64,000 bases of DNA from Streptomyces sp. TG1A-8 (GTDB taxonomy: Bacteria > Actinomycetota > Actinomycetes > Streptomycetales > Streptomycetaceae): assembly GCF_030499535.1 (NCBI RefSeq), contig NZ_JASTLB010000001.1:2790001-2854000 (forward strand), given 5' to 3'. Shown here one piece after another: positions 33,398 to 41,415 of the stretch (positions are counted from its first letter, which is position 1; each line of letters opens with the position of its first letter). The position numbers and the translations under genes were made by a program. Below the pieces are notes generated by a model. That model saw only the letters and a list, made by a program, of their open reading frames with translations. It did not search any database and was not told the origin of the DNA.

Positions 33398-35152
33398 ATG
33401 AAGATCCACAAGTACGACACCGTCATCGTCGGCGCCGGCGGCGCGGGCATGCGCGCCGCCATCGAGGCGACGAAGCGCAGCCGCACCGCGGTCCTGACCA
33501 AGCTCTACCCCACCCGCTCCCACACGGGCGCCGCGCAGGGCGGCATGGCCGCCGCGCTGGCCAACGTGGAGGAGGACAACTGGGAGTGGCACACCTTCGA
33601 CACGGTCAAGGGCGGTGACTACCTGGTCGACCAGGACGCCGCCGAGATCCTGGCGAAGGAGGCCATCGACGCCGTCCTCGACCTGGAGAAGATGGGCCTG
33701 CCGTTCAACCGCACCCCGGACGGCACCATCGACCAGCGCCGCTTCGGCGGTCACTCCCGCAACCACGGCGAGGCCCCGGTCCGCCGTTCCTGCTACGCGG
33801 CCGACCGCACCGGCCACATGATCCTGCAGACGCTGTACCAGAACTGCGTCAAGGAGGGCGTGGAGTTCTTCAACGAGTTCTACGTCCTGGACCAGCTGAT
33901 GACCGAGGTCGACGGCGTGAAGCGGTCGGCCGGCGTGGTGGCGTACGAGCTGGCGACCGGCGAGATCCACATCTTCCAGGCGAAGGCCGTGATCTACGCC
34001 TCCGGCGGCTGCGGCAAGTTCTTCAAGGTGACCTCCAACGCGCACACCCTCACCGGTGACGGCCAGGCCGCCGTCTACCGCCGGGGCCTGCCGCTGGAGG
34101 ACATGGAGTTCTTCCAGTTCCACCCGACCGGCATCTGGCGCATGGGCATCCTGCTGACGGAGGGCGCCCGCGGCGAGGGCGGCATCCTGCGCAACAAGGA
34201 CGGCGAGCGCTTCATGGAGAAGTACGCGCCGGTCATGAAGGACCTGGCGTCCCGCGACGTCGTGTCCCGCTCCATCTACACGGAGATCCGCGAGGGCCGC
34301 GGCTGCGGTCCCGAGGGCGACCACGTCTACCTCGACCTCACGCACCTCCCGCCGGAGCAGCTGGACGCCAAGCTCCCGGACATCACCGAGTTCGCGCGCA
34401 CCTACCTGGGCATCGAGCCGTACACGGACCCGATTCCGATCCAGCCCACCGCGCACTACGCGATGGGCGGCATCCCGACCAACGTCATGGGCGAGGTCCT
34501 GGCGGACAACACCACGGTCGTCCCGGGCCTGTACGCGGCGGGCGAGGTGGCCTGCGTCTCGGTGCACGGCGCCAACCGCCTGGGCACCAACTCGCTGCTG
34601 GACATCAACGTCTTCGGCCGCCGGGCCGGCATCGCCGCCGCCGAGTACGCGGAGAAGGCGGACTACGTCGAGCTGCCGGAGGCCCCGGAGGCCTTCGTCG
34701 TCGAGCAGATCGAGCGGCTGCGCAACTCCACCGGCGGCGAGCGCGTGGCCACGCTGCGGCGCGAGCTGCAGGAGACCATGGACGCGAACGTCATGGTCTT
34801 CCGCACCGAGCAGACGATCAAGACGGCGGTCGAGAAGATCGCCGAGCTGCGCGAGCGCTACCGGAACGTGGCGGTCCAGGACAAGGGCAAGCGGTTCAAC
34901 ACGGACCTCCTGGAGGCGATCGAGCTGGGCAACCTGCTCGACCTGGCCGAGGTCATGGCGGTGTCCGCCCTGGCCCGCAAGGAGTCCCGCGGCGGTCACT
35001 ACCGCGAGGACTACCCGAACCGCGACGACGTCAACTTCATGCGTCACACCATGGCGTACCGCGAGGTCGGCGCCGACGGCTCCGAAACCGTCCGTCTCGA
35101 CTACAAGCCGGTCGTCCAGACCCGCTACCAGCCCATGGAGCGTAAGTACTGA
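33398..35152 (+). CDS. sdhA: Succinate dehydrogenase flavoprotein subunit
   Basis: 584-residue catalytic subunit that oxidises succinate to fumarate. FAD site at the N-terminus ([21 protein letters not shown]), covalent-flavin His42 in [15 protein letters not shown], the active-site segment [23 protein letters not shown] with catalytic Arg region [23 protein letters not shown], and the [22 protein letters not shown] block. Normal family length. ATG 33398 lies 19 bases after sdhD. The stop shares one base with the sdhB ATG (TGATG), so SdhA and SdhB are coupled. Confidence 0.97.
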   Translation: MKIHKYDTVIVGAGGAGMRAAIEATKRSRTAVLTKLYPTRSHTGAAQGGMAAALANVEEDNWEWHTFDTVKGGDYLVDQDAAEILAKEAIDAVLDLEKMGLPFNRTPDGTIDQRRFGGHSRNHGEAPVRRSCYAADRTGHMILQTLYQNCVKEGVEFFNEFYVLDQLMTEVDGVKRSAGVVAYELATGEIHIFQAKAVIYASGGCGKFFKVTSNAHTLTGDGQAAVYRRGLPLEDMEFFQFHPTGIWRMGILLTEGARGEGGILRNKDGERFMEKYAPVMKDLASRDVVSRSIYTEIREGRGCGPEGDHVYLDLTHLPPEQLDAKLPDITEFARTYLGIEPYTDPIPIQPTAHYAMGGIPTNVMGEVLADNTTVVPGLYAAGEVACVSVHGANRLGTNSLLDINVFGRRAGIAAAEYAEKADYVELPEAPEAFVVEQIERLRNSTGGERVATLRRELQETMDANVMVFRTEQTIKTAVEKIAELRERYRNVAVQDKGKRFNTDLLEAIELGNLLDLAEVMAVSALARKESRGGHYREDYPNRDDVNFMRHTMAYREVGADGSETVRLDYKPVVQTRYQPMERKY

Positions 35153-35931
35153 TGGCTACCCCCGTTCTGGACAAGGAAGGCGCGGCCGGCCAGCCCGAGC
35201 CCGGTTTCGCCGACTCCCCCTACATCACCGCCACCTTCCGGATCCGCCGGTTCAACCCGGAGGTCTCGGCGGAGGCGACCTGGGAAGACTTCCAGCTGGA
35301 GATCGACCCCAAGGAGCGGGTCCTCGACGCCCTCCACAAGATCAAGTGGGACGTCGACGGCACCCTCACCTTCCGCCGTTCCTGCGCGCACGGCATCTGC
35401 GGCTCGGACGCGATGCGGATCAACGGCAAGAACCGCCTGGCGTGCAAGACGCTGATCAAGGACATCAACCCCGAGAAGCCGATCACGGTCGAGCCCATAA
35501 AGGGCCTCACGGTCCTGAAGGACCTGGTCGTGGACATGGAGCCGTTCTTCCAGGCGTACCGGGACGTGATGCCGTTCCTGATCACCAGGGACACGAACGA
35601 GCCCACGCGCGAGCGTCTGCAGTCCCCCGAGGACCGCGAGCGCTTCGACGACACCACCAAGTGCATCCTGTGCGCCGCGTGCACGTCGTCCTGCCCGGTG
35701 TTCTGGAACGACGGCCAGTATTTCGGCCCGGCCGCGATCGTGAACGCCCACCGCTTCATCTTCGACAGCCGTGACGAGGCGGGCGAGCAGCGCCTGGAGA
35801 TCCTCAACGACCGCGACGGCGTCTGGCGCTGCCGCACGACCTTCAACTGCACGGACGCCTGCCCGCGCGGCATCGAGGTCACGAAGGCCATCCAGGAGGT
35901 CAAGCGCGCCCTGATCACGCGCCGCTACTGA
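35152..35931 (+). CDS. sdhB: Succinate dehydrogenase iron-sulfur subunit
   Basis: 259-residue electron-transfer subunit. The plant-type [2Fe-2S] ligands are in SCAHGICGSDAMRINGKNRLACK. The C-terminal domain carries CILCAACTSSCPVF and CTDACPRGIEVTKAI for the [4Fe-4S] and [3Fe-4S] centres. It passes electrons from SdhA flavin to the quinone at SdhCD. Last gene of the operon, followed 13 bases later by a strong terminator. Start fixed by the TGATG overlap with sdhA. Confidence 0.97.
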   Translation: MATPVLDKEGAAGQPEPGFADSPYITATFRIRRFNPEVSAEATWEDFQLEIDPKERVLDALHKIKWDVDGTLTFRRSCAHGICGSDAMRINGKNRLACKTLIKDINPEKPITVEPIKGLTVLKDLVVDMEPFFQAYRDVMPFLITRDTNEPTRERLQSPEDRERFDDTTKCILCAACTSSCPVFWNDGQYFGPAAIVNAHRFIFDSRDEAGEQRLEILNDRDGVWRCRTTFNCTDACPRGIEVTKAIQEVKRALITRRY

Positions 35932-35944
35932 CCGTCCCGGTCCT

Positions 35945-35990
35945 GCCCGAGGGCCCCGCTTCCGATCCTCCGGAAGCGGGGCCCTCGGGC
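35945..35990 (+). terminator. Intrinsic terminator of sdhCDAB
   Basis: Perfect 20-bp stem (arms 35945-35964 and 35971-35990) with a 6-base loop, followed by GTTTT. One of the strongest terminators in the window, placed right after sdhB. Confidence 0.92.
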
Positions 35991-36023
35991 GTTTTCACCG
36001 GTTTCCCGGCCCGTCGGTTCTAA

Positions 36024-36040
36024 TCTGACGACATGTCAGA
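36024..36040. promoter_or_regulatory. Palindrome across the start of the VOC gene with -10-like TAATCT
   Basis: TCTGAC-GACAT-GTCAGA, 6-bp arms, spans the ATG at 36033. TAATCT at 36021-36026 ends 6 bases before the ATG, the distance expected for a leaderless transcript; there is no Shine-Dalgarno. A factor bound here would cover the transcription start. Confidence 0.45.
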
Positions 36041-36443
36041 CAAAGAGTCGTACGAGCTGCTCGGGTTCGACCACGTACTGCTCCCCGTCGGCGACCTCGG
36101 GGAGGCCGTCGGGTTCTACGAGCGGGCCGGGTTCCGTGTCGGGTTCCGCTTCGACGAGGGCGGGCTCGCGCTGCTGAAGGTCGGTGCGGAGACGCCCGGC
36201 ATCCTGCTGCGGGTCGAGGACGAGCTGCACCACCGGACGCCGCCCTGGCCCCCGCCCCGGCTGTGGCTGGAGGTGCCGGACGCGCGGGCCGCGGCGCGGG
36301 AGCTGGCCGCCGCCGGGATCGCGCCGCTGGACGAGGCGTTCCCCGGGGCCACCGGATGGACGGTGGAGATCGCCGATCCGTGGGGGAACGTCGTGGGGTT
36401 CACGGACTACAGCAAACGGCCGGAGCTGGGCCGCAGGGGGTGA
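36033..36443 (+). CDS. VOC (glyoxalase/bleomycin-resistance fold) protein
   Basis: 136-residue single VOC domain made of two beta-alpha-beta-beta-beta modules: LLGFDHVLLPVGDLGEAVGFYERAGFRVGFRF, then LWLEVPDARAAARELAAAGI ... TVEIADPWGNVVGFTDYSK. The metal-ligand positions His (FDHVLL) and Glu (VEIADPWGN) are present. Such proteins act as dioxygenases, lyases, epimerases or drug binders; no substrate can be named. The ATG at 36033 has no ribosome-binding site but a -10-like TAATCT sits 6 bases upstream, suggesting leaderless expression. Confidence 0.85.
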   Translation: MSDKESYELLGFDHVLLPVGDLGEAVGFYERAGFRVGFRFDEGGLALLKVGAETPGILLRVEDELHHRTPPWPPPRLWLEVPDARAAARELAAAGIAPLDEAFPGATGWTVEIADPWGNVVGFTDYSKRPELGRRG

Positions 36444-36466
36444 GGCCCAGGTCTCCCACCTCTCGG

Positions 36467-36480
36467 TTGAACACGTTCAA
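36467..36480. promoter_or_regulatory. Operator candidate TTGAAC-AC-GTTCAA
   Basis: 14-bp inverted repeat with 6-bp arms, upstream of the small membrane protein gene and 45 bp (centre to centre) from a second copy. Probably bound by the TetR protein encoded at 37465. Confidence 0.7.
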
Positions 36481-36511
36481 AAAGAGGGCTACAGTCATGT
36501 CCGTCAGCGTT

Positions 36512-36525
36512 TTGAACGCGTTCAA
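36512..36525. promoter_or_regulatory. Operator candidate TTGAACGCGTTCAA
   Basis: Perfect 14-bp palindrome with the same TTGAAC/GTTCAA arms as the first copy. It ends 13 bases before the ATG at 36539. If the ATG at 36497 were the start the palindrome would be inside the coding region, which argues for 36539. Confidence 0.72.
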
Positions 36526-36538
36526 GAAGGGGTGGGGC

Positions 36539-36946
36539 ATGGACCGCACCGTCATCGCCTACGTCATCTACCTGGTCGTCAGCATCGCGCTGACCATCTG
36601 GGTGGCCCGCACGCTCAGCAGCAACGGACGGGTCTTCCTCGCCGACGTGCTGCACGGCAACGAGAAGCTCGCCGACGCCGTCAACCACCTGCTGGTGGTC
36701 GGCTTCTACCTGGTCAACCTGGGCTTCGTGGCGCTGTACCTGAGCGACAGCGGGGACATCGAGGACACCCGCGGCGTCTTCGAGGCCCTGTCGGCCAAGC
36801 TCGGCGTGGTGCTGCTGGTGCTCGGCGTGATGCACCTGGGCAACGTGTACGTGCTGAACAGGATCCGCCGGCGCGGGGCCATGGAGCACGAGCAGCAGCC
36901 GCCCGTGGGCCCGACCGGCTGGGTTCCGCCGGTGACCGGGGCGTGA
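36539..36946 (+). CDS. Small membrane protein under probable TetR control
   Basis: 135 residues with three likely membrane helices: VIAYVIYLVVSIALTIWVART, VNHLLVVGFYLVNLGFVALYL and KLGVVLLVLGVMHLGNVYVLNRIRRR, ending in a Pro-rich tail. No family name is known to me. ATG 36539 follows AAGGGG by 8 bases; a start at 36497 is also open with AGAGGG upstream and would add MSVSVLNAFKKGWG. Two TTGAACNNGTTCAA palindromes lie in front of it. The stop overlaps the next gene's GTG, and a tetR gene follows, so the three genes probably form one autoregulated operon. Confidence 0.75.
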   Translation: MDRTVIAYVIYLVVSIALTIWVARTLSSNGRVFLADVLHGNEKLADAVNHLLVVGFYLVNLGFVALYLSDSGDIEDTRGVFEALSAKLGVVLLVLGVMHLGNVYVLNRIRRRGAMEHEQQPPVGPTGWVPPVTGA

Positions 36947-37455
36947 GCGCGGTGAGCGCGGCGCGGACCGGGACCGCCGCCCTCGGCCGGGACGCCGCCG
37001 GCGTCCCGGTCCGCGGGCTCACCGTCCTGTACGACGCCGAGTGCGGGCTGTGCACCCACCTGCGCGACTGGCTGGTGCGGCAGCCGCAGCTCGTGCCGCT
37101 GGAGCTGGTCCCCGCCGGGTCGGCCCCGGCCCGCGCGCGCTTCCCCGGCCTCGACCACGCCGCCACCCTCGAGGAGGTCACCGTGGTCGGGGACGCCGGG
37201 CAGGTCTACCGGGGCGCCCGCGCCTGGATCGTCGTCCTGTGGGCCCTGCGCGAACACCGCCCGCTCGCCCACCGGCTGAGCACCCCGGCCGGCACCGGGC
37301 TGGCCCGGGGGGCGGTGCTGGCCGCCGCGAAGTGGCGGGGCGCCCAGTGGGGCGGGCGGTCGTACCGGAGGGCGGACGGGTGGTCGTACCACCCCGACCG
37401 GGGCTGGACCCACGGGCCGCGGTCCTGTTCCGGCGGCACCCGCCCCACTGGTTAG
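36943..37455 (+). CDS. DCC-family thiol-disulfide oxidoreductase-like protein (DUF393)
   Basis: 170 residues. The signature DxxCxxC is present in LTVLYDAECGLCTHLRDWLVRQ, followed by the family-like EEVTVVGDAGQVYRGARAWIVVLWALREHRPLAHRL. The DCC family is thioredoxin-like and associated with membrane redox partners, though activities are mostly unknown. The C-terminus (SYRRADGWSYHPDRGWTHGPRSCSGG) is a basic tail. GTG 36943 overlaps the preceding stop (GTGA); GTG 36952 is an alternative. Genetic coupling to a small membrane protein suggests they work together. Confidence 0.8.
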   Translation: MSAVSAARTGTAALGRDAAGVPVRGLTVLYDAECGLCTHLRDWLVRQPQLVPLELVPAGSAPARARFPGLDHAATLEEVTVVGDAGQVYRGARAWIVVLWALREHRPLAHRLSTPAGTGLARGAVLAAAKWRGAQWGGRSYRRADGWSYHPDRGWTHGPRSCSGGTRPTG

Positions 37456-37464
37456 GCTCCTGGT

Positions 37465-38211
37465 GTGCCCGCGAAGAACGACGGCCCCGAGGGGGCCGGC
37501 CCCCAGACCAAGTCCGAGCAGACCCGCGCGCTCATCCTGGAGACCGCGATGCGGTTGTTCCAGGAGCGCGGCTACGACAAGACGACGATGCGGGCCATCG
37601 CCAACGAGGCCGGGGTCTCCGTCGGCAACGCCTACTACTACTTCGCGGGCAAGGAACACCTGATCCAGGGCTTCTACGACCGGATCGCCACCGAGCACCA
37701 GGTGGCCGTCCGGGAGGTCCTGGACCGGGAGACCGACTTCGAGGCGCGGCTCGCGGGCGTGCTGACCACGTGGCTGGACCTCGCCACGCCGTACCACGAG
37801 TTCGCGGTCCAGTTCTTCAAGAACGCCGCCGACCCCGACAGCCCGCTCAGCCCCTTCTCCCCGGAGAGCGAGCGCGCCCGGGAACAGGCCATCAGCATCC
37901 ACCGCGAGGTGCTGGCCGGCTCCGGGGCGAAGGTGGCGCCGGAACTGCGCGAGGTGCTGCCGGAGCTGATGTGGCTCTCGCAGATGGGGCTCGTCCTGTA
38001 CTGGATCTTCGACCGCACGCAGGGGCGTGAGCGCAGCTACCGGCTGGCGCGGCGCGGGGCCCGGCTGACCGCGCGCGGGGTCGCCCTGGCCCGGTTCCGG
38101 GTGCTGCGCCCCCTGGTGCTGGAGGTCCACGAACTGTTCACGGACTTCCTGCCGGGGATGACGAGGGTGCTGCCGGACCCGGGGCGCGCGGCGCCGAGGT
38201 GGCCCCGGTAG
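37465..38211 (+). CDS. TetR-family transcriptional regulator
   Basis: 248 residues. Helix-turn-helix at about 20-65: TRALILETAMRLFQERGYDKTTMRAIANEAGVSVGNAYYYFAGKEHLIQGFYDRI. The C-terminal ligand domain contains TPYHEFAVQFFKNAADPDSPLSPFSPESERARE and a basic tail, a layout seen in TetR proteins that control lipid or membrane stress genes. GTG 37465 lies 9 bases after the DCC gene. The paired TTGAACNNGTTCAA sites upstream of this three-gene run are its likely operators. The last codons overlap a decayed gene fragment on the other strand. Confidence 0.92.
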   Translation: MPAKNDGPEGAGPQTKSEQTRALILETAMRLFQERGYDKTTMRAIANEAGVSVGNAYYYFAGKEHLIQGFYDRIATEHQVAVREVLDRETDFEARLAGVLTTWLDLATPYHEFAVQFFKNAADPDSPLSPFSPESERAREQAISIHREVLAGSGAKVAPELREVLPELMWLSQMGLVLYWIFDRTQGRERSYRLARRGARLTARGVALARFRVLRPLVLEVHELFTDFLPGMTRVLPDPGRAAPRWPR

Positions 38212-38405
38212 CTCCCGTGGGGCGCGAGGACGGCGCTGCGGCCCTTGGTGTACGAGGTGAGCCTGTACGGGCCGGTGCCGTCGACCCGGCTGCCGGTGCG
38301 CAGGGCACCGGCCGGGTACCTGTCCCGGTCGACGATCGAACCGGCGCCGGTGGCGACCTTCTGCGGGAAGGTGGCGTGCCCCTGGCCCGGCACGGACTGC
38401 GCCAC
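38190..38405 (-). pseudogene. Remnant of a family 5 (peptide) ABC substrate-binding lipoprotein
   Basis: On the minus strand this stretch translates to a fragment with ATFPQKVATGAGSIVDRDRY, PAGALRTGSRVDGTGPYRLT and SYTKGRSAVL, matching the middle of SBP_bac_5 peptide-binding lipoproteins of Streptomyces (consensus FPQKIATGAGSIVD ... GSGPYTLKSY). No signal peptide, N-terminal or C-terminal domain is present on either side, so about 60-70 residues survive of a protein of roughly 520. It fills most of the 331-base gap between tetR and the phosphoesterase gene. It indicates deletion of a peptide transporter from this locus. Confidence 0.7.
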
Positions 38406-38542
38406 TCCCCTGGTGGCCGGCTCACCCGATCACACGCGTTTCGCCTGGGGAGGAGTGTGTGAACCGAATGAGCGAGAACGTACCGAAGCGTTGTTTCCGC
38501 CCGGTTCCACGGTTCCTCCACAGCGGACGGGCGGGATTCCGC

Positions 38543-39835
38543 TCACGCGCGCGCGGCGGCCAGTTCGATCACCGTCACGTCCGACGGCGCCCCCACGCGC
38601 GTGGGCGGGCCCCAGGCCCCGGCGCCCCGGCTGACGTACAGCTGTGTGTCGCCGTAGCGTTCCAGGCCGGCGACGGTGGGGTTGGCGGCGGCCGCGAGGA
38701 GGCTGCCGGGCCAGAGCTGGCCGCCGTGGGTGTGGCCGGAGAGCTGGAGGTCGACGCCGTACCGGACGGCCTCGTGGATCTGCACGGGCTGGTGGGCGAG
38801 CAGGACGCAGGCGCGGGCCGGGTCCCGGTCGCCGAGCGCCCTGGCGAAGTCCGGCCCCCGGCCCTCGCCCTCGCCCTGGAGGTCGTTGACCCCGGCCAGG
38901 TCGAAGTGGGGCAGTTCGGTGCGGGCGTTCTCCAGGGGGTGCAGCCCCAGCGCGCGCACCTGGGCCACCCACTGCTCGGCGCCGGAGAAGTACTCGTGGT
39001 TGCCGGTGACGAAGTACGCGCCGTGCCGGGCGGTCAGCCCGGCGAGCGGGGCCGCGGCCGGGCCGAGGTCCTTGACGCTGCCGTCCACCAGGTCGCCGAC
39101 GACCGCGATCAGGTCGGACCCGGTCGCGTTGACCGTGTCGACGACCCTCTGCGCGAAGTCCCGGCCGAGCACCGGCCCGAGGTGGACGTCGCTGACGACC
39201 GCGATCCGGAACCCGTGGGCGGCGCGCGGCAGTGCGGCCAGGGGCACGACGACCCGTCGCACCCGGGGCCCGCGCAGGACGCCGTGGGTGCCGGTGGCGA
39301 CGGTGCCGACGGCGACGGCCGCGGCGGCCCCGCCGACGACCCGGGAGACGAAGAGCCGGCGGGAGGGCTCCGCCGAGCGCTCCGGCAGGGGCACGGGCCG
39401 CTGCCGCGGGCCGGGCTCCGGCGGCGCCGGCACCGGGGCGGCCGGCACGGCGGGCCGGGCCGGCACGGCGGACTGGGCGGGCTGGGCCGGCAGGGCCACC
39501 GGGTCCGGTCGCCGGGTCCGGGTCCGCCGAACCGCCACGCGCCGCAGCAGCGGTCGCACGGCCTCCGCCGCCACCACCGTCAGCAGCAGGTAGAGGGACA
39601 GGGCGAGCCACAGGAAGCCGGGCCAGGCCAGGGTCCGCTGGAGCCAGAAGGGGGCGCCGGAACGTTCGGCGGCCAGGGCTCCGACGGCCAGGACCGGACC
39701 CGCCACGAACACCGCCGTGCCGGTCCGGCGGGCGGGCCCGGGGCCGGCGGTGGTGTCGCGGACCAGCCGCCGCCACACGTACCAGTGCAGGCCTGCCACG
39801 ACGGCCAGGGCCGCGAGCGCGAGGACGATGACCAC
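38543..39835 (-). CDS. Membrane-anchored metallophosphoesterase
   Basis: 430 residues. Three N-terminal membrane helices (VIVLALAALAVVAGLHWYVW, AVFVAGPVLAVGALAA, FLWLALSLYLLLTVVAAEAVRPLL) and a Pro-rich linker lead to a twin-Arg-like RRLFVSRVVGG stretch and the calcineurin-like domain: VVSDVHLGP, VVGDLVDGS, YFVTGNHEYFSG, LLAHQPVQI and LSGHTHGGQ, which provide the two-metal site. The group resembles YkuE/UDP-diacylglucosamine-type phosphoesterases; substrate unknown. GTG 39835 is used. It lies 16 bases after the small membrane gene at 39852 and is likely co-transcribed with it. Confidence 0.88.
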   Translation of the reverse strand: MVIVLALAALAVVAGLHWYVWRRLVRDTTAGPGPARRTGTAVFVAGPVLAVGALAAERSGAPFWLQRTLAWPGFLWLALSLYLLLTVVAAEAVRPLLRRVAVRRTRTRRPDPVALPAQPAQSAVPARPAVPAAPVPAPPEPGPRQRPVPLPERSAEPSRRLFVSRVVGGAAAAVAVGTVATGTHGVLRGPRVRRVVVPLAALPRAAHGFRIAVVSDVHLGPVLGRDFAQRVVDTVNATGSDLIAVVGDLVDGSVKDLGPAAAPLAGLTARHGAYFVTGNHEYFSGAEQWVAQVRALGLHPLENARTELPHFDLAGVNDLQGEGEGRGPDFARALGDRDPARACVLLAHQPVQIHEAVRYGVDLQLSGHTHGGQLWPGSLLAAAANPTVAGLERYGDTQLYVSRGAGAWGPPTRVGAPSDVTVIELAAARA

Positions 39836-39851
39836 TCCGTCCCGTCCCCCG

Positions 39852-40091
39852 CTACGGCGTCCGGCGCAGGGCGCGCAGCCCGCGCAACCCGATGGCCCCG
39901 ATGACCGTCCCCAATACGAAGGAGACGACCGCCAGCAGCAGGTGCACCCAGAAGTACGCGGTCGGGTGACCGTCGTCGAAGGCGAGTCCGCTGCTGTCCT
40001 TGACGAGGTTCTTGACGAAAGTGACCCAGATGACCCAGCTCCACACCCCGAACGCGAGCAGGAACCAGGAGACCGGGCGGCTGAGCTTCAT
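39852..40091 (-). CDS. SCO4848-family small membrane protein
   Basis: 79 residues with two helices: SWFLLAFGVWSWVIWVTFVKNLVKD and AYFWVHLLLAVVSFVLGTVIGAIGLRGLRAL. Characteristic start MKLSRPVSWFLLAFG, conserved in streptomycetes as the SCO4848 family; function unknown. ATG 40091. Divergent from the carboxypeptidase gene with 91 bases between, and 16 bases upstream of the phosphoesterase on its own strand. Confidence 0.85.
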   Translation of the reverse strand: MKLSRPVSWFLLAFGVWSWVIWVTFVKNLVKDSSGLAFDDGHPTAYFWVHLLLAVVSFVLGTVIGAIGLRGLRALRRTP

Positions 40092-40182
40092 ACGACCAGT
40101 ATCTCCGCCGGCCGGCCGGTTCCCCGCCCGGGGTGGGGAGGGCGGTGGGACTCCGCGGTCCGCGACCGGTGCGTTCTCGACC

Positions 40183-41415
40183 GTGTCCGCTGCCGAAAGG
40201 ACCGTCCGGCGCTGCCTGCTGGTCGCCTCCGCCGCCCTGCTGTCCCTGTCCGCCACCGGGCCCGCCGCCCTCGCCGCCCCGGCCCCGCCGGCCGGCCCCA
40301 CCACCGCTCCCCCGGCGCTGATGTCCCAGGTGGGCGGTGCCCGGCTGGGGCGGCCAGGGACGCAGGTCGACCTCGCGCCGGGCGTGCCCGTGCTGCCGAA
40401 GGACCTCACCGCCCGCTCCTGGATCGTCTCCGACGCCGAGTCCGGCCAGGTGCTCGCCGCGCACAACGCGCACTGGCGGCTGCCCCCGGCGAGCACCCTG
40501 AAGATGCTGTTCGCGGACACCGTGCTGCCGAAGTTCCCGGCGACGACGGAGCACACGGTGGCGGCGTCCGACCTGGCGGGCGTGGGCGCGGGCTCCAGCC
40601 TGGTCGGGATACGGACGGGCCGCGCCTACACCGTCCGGGACCTGTGGCTCGGCGTGTTCCTGCGCTCGGGCAACGACGCCGTGCACGTGCTGTCCGCGAT
40701 GAACCACGGGGTCGCGCGGACCGTGCGCGACATGCAGGAGCACGCCGCCGACCTCCAGGCCCTGGACACGCACGTGGTCAGCCCGGACGGCTACGACATG
40801 CCGGGGCAGGTGTCCTCGGCGTACGACCTGACGCTGTTCGCGCGCTCGGGGCTGCAGAAGAAGGACTTCCGCGACTACTGCTCGACCGTGCGGGCCAGGT
40901 TCGGCCCCAGCGAGATCCGCAACACCAACCGGCTGCTGAGCGGTGACACCGACGTGCCGGTCTACCGGGGCATCGCGGGCGTGAAGAACGGCAACACGAC
41001 GCGGGCGGGCGCCACCTTCACCGGGGTCGCCGAACGCGGCGGCAAGGTGCTGCTGGTCACGGTGATGCACCCGGACGGGCGCGGGCACAACGAGGTCTAC
41101 AAGGAGGCCGCGAAGCTGTTCGACTGGGGTTTCCAGGCGGACGGCAAGGTGCAGCCGGTGGGCCGGCTGGTGCCGCCGGGGACCGCCGCCCCGGCCACCG
41201 CCCGGCCGGGACCCACCGCCTCCGCCCGGCAGGTGCCGGTGACCGGGGGCACCGGCTCGGAGCCGGTGGCGGGCGCCCCCGCCGGGCCGGGCTCCGGCGC
41301 CGGGACCGCCCTGGCGGTGGCCGCCGGGCTGCTGGTGCTGCTCGGGGGCGGGGCGTTCCTGGTCAACCGCCGCTGGCCGCTGCCCGATCTGGTGCGCCGC
41401 CGGCCACGGCCCTGA
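40183..41415 (+). CDS. D-alanyl-D-alanine carboxypeptidase-like protein (peptidase S11)
   Basis: 410-residue secreted, membrane-tethered penicillin-binding enzyme. Signal peptide RRCLLVASAALLSLSATGPAALAAP; catalytic SxxK at Ser104 (ASTLKML), SxN at Ser162 (SGNDAV) and third box Lys268-Asn-Gly (VKNGNT) where the usual motif is KTG. A Pro/Ala linker, membrane helix TALAVAAGLLVLLGGGAFLV and Arg-rich tail close the chain. It should trim pentapeptides in peptidoglycan. GTG 40183 gives the shortest protein with an intact signal peptide; upstream in-frame sequence lacks homology and overlaps the divergent gene. Its last 53 bases overlap the convergent YihY-type gene. Confidence 0.9.
   Translation: MSAAERTVRRCLLVASAALLSLSATGPAALAAPAPPAGPTTAPPALMSQVGGARLGRPGTQVDLAPGVPVLPKDLTARSWIVSDAESGQVLAAHNAHWRLPPASTLKMLFADTVLPKFPATTEHTVAASDLAGVGAGSSLVGIRTGRAYTVRDLWLGVFLRSGNDAVHVLSAMNHGVARTVRDMQEHAADLQALDTHVVSPDGYDMPGQVSSAYDLTLFARSGLQKKDFRDYCSTVRARFGPSEIRNTNRLLSGDTDVPVYRGIAGVKNGNTTRAGATFTGVAERGGKVLLVTVMHPDGRGHNEVYKEAAKLFDWGFQADGKVQPVGRLVPPGTAAPATARPGPTASARQVPVTGGTGSEPVAGAPAGPGSGAGTALAVAAGLLVLLGGGAFLVNRRWPLPDLVRRRPRP

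Noticed and set aside
36497..36538. ATG 36497 as the start of the small membrane protein
   Set aside because: It would place a perfect 14-bp operator palindrome inside the coding region, and a good ribosome-binding site precedes ATG 36539. It remains possible.
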